DNA from: 2-02-FULL-55-14 sp964473365
GTDB lineage: Bacteria; Bacteroidota; Ignavibacteria; UBA10030
DNA: 10,263 nucleotides
Reading direction: 5' to 3'
NCBI GenBank assembly: GCA_964473365.1
Contig: CAYYOV010000067.1
Span: 1-10,263, forward strand
Shown: in pieces, positions 7,319 to 10,263 of the stretch
Position numbering within the stretch: position 1 is the first letter of the stretch
Layout of the letters: each line of letters opens with the position of its first letter
Program-made: the position numbers and the translations under genes
Notes under the pieces: model-generated
Told to the model about the DNA's origin: nothing
The model's database searches: none
What the model saw: only the letters and a program-made list of their open reading frames with translations

Positions 7319-10263
7319 GAGTACGAAATCCTGCGGCCGGTCGTCAAACGTGTGGCCGTATCCGGAGCCGCCCCGTGGAAGGTCCGCAACTCGATTTCCG
7401 CCTGAGTAGATTCCAGCTCGTTCCCAGTAGTCACTGCCCCGGTGACGAATCACGAACTTGTATTCGATCAAACCCGGATCGGGCGACGTAAACGATACTT
7501 GATAGACCGAATCCACGCTCCCGCCGAGCGGATCCGTCAAAATATGACCGAAGCCCGTCCATGCAAGCGGAGCGCGTCCACCACGCAGGGCCAAGGTATC
7601 CATGCTCGGATTGAACAGGCCAGACCGGATCGCTGAGCGCATGTCGACGTACATCGTGACGTCTGATGGCCGTGTATCGCGCACCATGAGGACACCGTAC
7701 CCTCCCGAACCCCAGACCACATTCGCCTCGGTTGAGCGGAGACCGTAGAACGTAGAGGCAAAGCCCGTGGCCGACGGCGTCCAGCTGGCACCTTGGTCGG
7801 TCGAGATAAAGACCTGACCGAAGGCCCCAGCGAGGTATCCCGTTCCATTTGCTGACACCGTGCCACGTCGCAACCCGAATCCTGTCGGAGCCGAAATAAC
7901 CATCGGCGTCCACGTGAAGCCGCCGTCGACGGTACGATATGCTACGCTATCGGACAGGGCCCCAACCACTCCCACGGAGGGATTGAAGAACGCGATCGCT
8001 TCCGGGGTCCTCCCCAAGGGGTACAGTGCACTCGTGGTCCACGTCAGGCCGCCATCATGCGTGACAGCTACGACACCGGAACTCATGCCGACAACGAAGG
8101 TCGAGGGATTAACGACCTGGATCCACCGAGCTGTATAACCGCCGGGAACGGGCGTCACCAATGACCATGTGAATCCGCCGTCGTTCGTGACCATCACCGC
8201 ACCGCCAGATCCTGAGACGGCTCCAAACCACCCGTCGTAGAATGATACGGAATACCACGACGGACCCGAGGTTGGATACGGCGTCACAGGAATTGACCAG
8301 GACTCGCCACCATCGGTCGTACGTCGGAGGGTGTTGACGCTACCGACAACCACCGCTTGATTATAGTTCGGTGTAGCGACGCTGTAAAGCGTAAACCCGG
8401 TAAACGCGGCAACCGAATCCCACGTGTGACCTCCGTCGTACGACCGACGAAGGTTCCCCCCCGTGCCTACCGCCATACCCCACCAACCACCGGGGATCAA
8501 CGAAACATCAGTGAGCGTCGGGGTTGATCCCGACAACCGCAGGTCCCACCCGTCCGGCGCCGCCGGCGTGGTGAATTGCCCAAGCGAGTCTGAGACGAAT
8601 GTTCCGTATTCATTCGTCGCAGTGACACGATAGTAATACGTCGTCGAAGGGCTGAGCCCGGTCAACTGGGCCGTCGGAACCAGTGTCGCAACCCCTTGGA
8701 ATGGTTCTCCGACAAAACCCGCAAAACTGCCAAGCGCTGGCGTTTCTCCATATTCAAATCCGCCAGAAGTCGACCCTCCCATCGGTGCCAAATACGCCCG
8801 AAGAGACGTGTGATCGCTGAAGGTGGCGTATGGACCGATGAACGCGGCTTCTGGAACTCCCGCGTGTCGTCGTCGCAGGGAGAATGCATATGTCGCGTTG
8901 GCATTCAGCATCTGCGACTTGACTGGCGTCGTAGCCAACTCCTCCGTCCCAATCGTTTTATTGGGCCACACCGAGCCAGATCCGTAGGCAGGGTGCGTGA
9001 CCTTCACGGAATATCTTCCGCTCACAGGAAGGACAATGATCCCTCGATCAGTCATCCCGTTGATTGGATCGTTGGTGAACCAATCGCTGTACATTAATAG
9101 GGTTCCCAACGGGTCGAAGAATTGCAGTACAGTTCCCGAGTATGGGATCAATGTCGACGTCGGCGGAGTGATCGTCTTGAATTCGACTGTGTCGCCGGCG
9201 GCCCCTTGGAAGGCGTAATAGTCCGCTTCGTTGTCTGGGTCGAGGACCCCTTGAACCACGGAGTTGTAGAATACCTCCGGAGCAGTCGTCGCATCGCCGT
9301 TCGGTTCCGCTTCATACAGCGGACCACGTCGCAAGATGACTCCTCTTGCGCCCGTGATCATCTCCGCCGAAGCATTGGCTGAGACTCCCAAGAGAGTCAT
9401 TGTAACGCCGCTCTCTTCGCGATTGAACGTGACCCAGCCGTCGGTGGTGCGATAGATGTTGCCGCCATAGCCGATCGCAAGACCCTCGAGTTCATTCTTC
9501 ATGCTCAGGGCGTTGAGATCGTAGATCGACGCGTTCTTCGTCACCCATGAGACGCCAGCGTCATTTGTTTCATAGATATACGAACCGCCCGCCATATATC
9601 CGTGCGTAGAGGAAACGAACTGGACGTCGCGGAGCGACATGGCCATGTATTGTGCCTGGGTCCAGGTGAATCCTCCATCCGTGGTGCGATATACATACCC
9701 GTTATCGTCGACAGCGACCGCCACACCCGGCGACGCGTATGCGACAGACATCAACGCGTAGACGCTCGGGATGGTGTCAAGCGACCATGTCGCTCCAAAA
9801 TCCTGAGAGTGAATGACCACCCCGTAATAGCCGACGCCCATTACATATTGCCCGCTCGCGTCGACATCGATCGCACGCAGATTTGTATAGTTGGGGACGG
9901 TCACCGGAGTCCACGTGGTTCCGCTGTCACTCGTGAAAGCGATCGGCTCGTAGCCGTAACCCGCGCTATAGATGTGGGCCGCGTCGGTGAAGGCCAAACT
10001 TTGGCTATAGTGGTAGAAGTAGTAGTAGGGGCTCACATCCTGCCACGAAACGCCGCCATTGACGGTTCGGAATATTTGTGCCCCAGCAACGTAGGCTACA
10101 CGCTCGTCGATGACCCGGCTATCATAGAGATAGCTCGTATTGTCTCCAGGGAGCTGCACACGGCTCCATACGTCACTCGGTTGGGCGGTGGCAAACGAAA
10201 GGTCTGCACTGTAGGCCGTTCCGAGAGATCCCGTTCCCCGCATGCGCGCGTGGTAGACGGTTC
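6852..10263 (-). CDS. N-terminal-side segment: two Asp-box propellers, PPC, CBM-like and LamG domains (partial)
   Basis: One open frame covers this whole piece, with codons ending at 10241, 10238 and so on. An ATG lies at 10241-10243, but the frame stays open to the window edge and the residues before it (TVYHAR) read as the inside of an FN3-like strand, so this ATG is not taken as the start. Numbering from that Met, the domains are: FN3-like tail to residue 20, Asp-box propeller 25-306, PPC-like 309-458, FN3-like 'FEYG' 464-562, second Asp-box propeller 565-855, CBM20-like E-set 857-974, and LamG 976-1130, cut by the gap. No signal peptide or membrane segment is visible, as expected for an internal piece. 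Composition is rich in G, S, T, V and aromatic residues, typical of exported beta-rich proteins. Binding partners are unknown; extracellular location is inferred from the domain types. Confidence 0.93.
7322..7675 (-). other. CBM20-like / glycogen-recognition-type E-set domain
   Basis: The segment begins DVTMYVDMRSAIRSGLFNP, then a D-L-ALRGG strand and LAWTG, then VYQVSFTSPDPGLIEYKFVI, and ends with DYWE. This matches the pattern 'V.f.VDM......G.F.p..d.v.vrG.f..W......Y......G...YKF.......WE', seen in starch-binding (CBM20/48-like) E-set domains of secreted FCB-group proteins. The W in LAW and the YWE tryptophan sit where sugar-stacking aromatics occur in this family, but I cannot model the site. 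Carbohydrate binding is therefore inference. About 118 residues, a usual length for the fold. Confidence 0.7.
7679..8551 (-). other. Asp-box (BNR/YCF48-like) beta-propeller 2
   Basis: Six well-formed Asp-box motifs: SYDGGHTW, TTDGGESW, TNDGGFTW, THDGGLTW, TVDGGFTW and STDQGASW. Their tryptophans are W608, W649, W693, W735, W778 and W821, counted from the Met codon at 10241-10243, a spacing of 41-44 residues. A closing strand, GVLMVRD, follows at about residue 850. The layout is the same as in propeller 1 (six boxes plus a final strand), but all six boxes here keep the aspartate and tryptophan. The interblade strands follow 'xxxVGxxGxVxxTxDGGxTW', typical of YCF48/PSII_BNR-like repeats. Function is unknown; a structural or protein-binding propeller is likely. 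Confidence 0.9.
8558..8854 (-). other. FN3-like 'FEYG' domain linking the two Asp-box propellers
   Basis: About 99 residues with a GGFEYGETPALGS motif, then LTGLSPSTTYYYRVTATNEYGT, ending in a QFTTPA strand. This is the common bacterial FN3-type domain with the pattern 'V.p.g....y.FEYG....yg...v.....L.p.T.YhYRv.a.n..Gt..g....FtT'. It is closely related to 2944-3237 and to the tail at the window edge. It sits directly upstream of propeller 2, as the edge fragment sits directly upstream of propeller 1. Confidence 0.82.
8870..9319 (-). other. PPC-like (bacterial pre-peptidase C-terminal) domain
   Basis: The domain opens with the classic EAEPNGD signature, followed by VxGxLDPDNEADYYAF, a hydrophobic GDTVEF strand, and later a GRYSVKVTHP strand before TYAFSLRRR. 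This is the usual PPC order: E-PN at the start, then 'G.l....D.D.y.f....G', then 'G.Y.l.v'. PPC domains are beta-sandwiches often found next to secreted peptidases, but also as spacers in large surface proteins. No peptidase domain is visible here, so a spacer or binding role is more likely. At about 150 residues it is somewhat longer than a minimal PPC domain, with an insertion around the VWPNK segment. Confidence 0.78.
9326..10171 (-). other. Asp-box (BNR/YCF48-like) beta-propeller 1
   Basis: Six Asp-box-type motifs of the form (S/T)xDxGxxW are evenly spaced. Numbered from the Met codon at 10241-10243, the closing aromatic residues are W67, W111, W153, W194, W233 and F273, that is 39-44 residues apart. 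The last motif is degenerate (TTDGWVTF). A final strand, GARGVILRRG, then closes the domain, suggesting six or seven blades. Each blade follows the pattern of a 'VAVGxxGxIYRTTDGGxTW' repeat known from YCF48/PSII_BNR-like and sortilin-like families. In secreted FCB-group proteins these repeats are usually non-catalytic, and sialidase catalytic residues are not evident. The ligand is unknown. Confidence 0.88.
10184..10263 (-). other. C-terminal tail of an FN3-like domain (partial at window edge)
   Basis: The first residues in the window, ending in a YSADLSFATA motif, match the last two strands of the FN3-like 'FEYG' domains found complete at 8558-8854 and 2944-3237 (pattern YHxRxxxTxxxGTxYSADxxFxT). 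This shows that the gene begins upstream of the window. Only about 26 residues are visible, so the assignment rests on the match to those two domains. Confidence 0.65.

Larger units (their letters stand above)
1..10263 (-). other. Probable single giant gene for a modular extracellular protein, partial at both ends
   Basis: All three assembled pieces are open on the minus strand from end to end, and each piece ends inside a domain rather than at a gene boundary. The LamG domain cut at 6852 is followed after the gap by an FN3 domain, the same LamG-FN3 order seen uninterrupted at 4044-4855, so the join across 6752-6851 is well supported. The join across 3944-4043 (FN3 tail to NHL blade) is plausible but less certain. 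The visible part codes for about 3,350 residues, and the gene continues past both edges. I see no catalytic domain; the content is propellers, lectin-like folds and FN3/Ig-like linkers, as in giant surface or secreted proteins of Bacteroidota and relatives. An adhesin or surface scaffold role is inference. The alternative is two neighbouring giant genes split within the gap at 3944-4043. Confidence 0.75.

Noticed and set aside
7679..10171. Sialidase or other glycosidase based on Asp boxes
   Set aside because: Asp boxes are present but I see no arginine-triad or other catalytic sialidase motifs. The repeat form fits YCF48/PSII_BNR-like propellers.
10241..10243. ATG as the start codon of the giant gene
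   Set aside because: The frame is open to the window edge and the six codons before it encode FN3-like strand residues that continue directly into the residues after it. No signal peptide follows it.
1..10263. Defence, mobile or biosynthetic system
   Set aside because: No nuclease, transposase, integrase, helicase or enzyme motif appears on either strand; the whole window is structural or binding domains.

Overview
The window is, apart from two runs of exactly 100 N (3944-4043 and 6752-6851), entirely minus-strand coding sequence. It looks like the middle of one giant secreted or surface-exposed multidomain protein gene that runs off both edges of the window. There is no intergenic stretch, RNA gene, mobile element, CRISPR array, promoter or terminator that I can support. 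The three assembled pieces are each open from end to end in one minus-strand frame: 6852-10263 (N-terminal side), 4044-6751 (middle) and 1-3943 (C-terminal side). Neither a genuine start nor a genuine stop is present.

Reading 5' to 3' along the gene (high to low coordinates), the domain order is as follows. Tail of an FN3-like domain; Asp-box (BNR/YCF48-like) beta-propeller 1; PPC-like domain; FN3-like 'FEYG' domain; Asp-box propeller 2; CBM20-like E-set domain; LamG-type lectin domain 1, cut by a gap. After the gap: FN3; SbsA-Ig/Big_5-like domain; seven-bladed FG-GAP/VCBS propeller with seven intact calcium-type loops; FN3; LamG 2; FN3, cut by the second gap. After that gap: NHL propeller; FN3-like 'FEYG' domain; ten tandem FN3-like repeats on a near-perfect 96-codon (288 bp) period; and the first residues of what looks like a choice-of-anchor D/HYDIN-type domain at the window edge.

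This combination of domains, the very large gene and the moderately high GC (judged by eye) fit a member of the Bacteroidota/Ignavibacteriota/Kapabacteria part of the FCB group. In those bacteria such proteins are often exported by the type IX secretion system (T9SS). That assignment is inference from domain style: neither the signal peptide nor the C-terminal sorting domain lies in the window.

The domains suggest an extracellular scaffold or adhesin in which four propellers, two LamG domains and one carbohydrate-binding-like domain are spaced by FN3-type linkers. No catalytic domain is visible. The most notable signals are the four propellers from three sequence families in one chain, the exact 288 bp repeat period with a two-domain higher-order pattern, and the 100-N placeholders. 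The placeholder at 3944-4043 breaks the frame artificially and creates a false stop at 3812.
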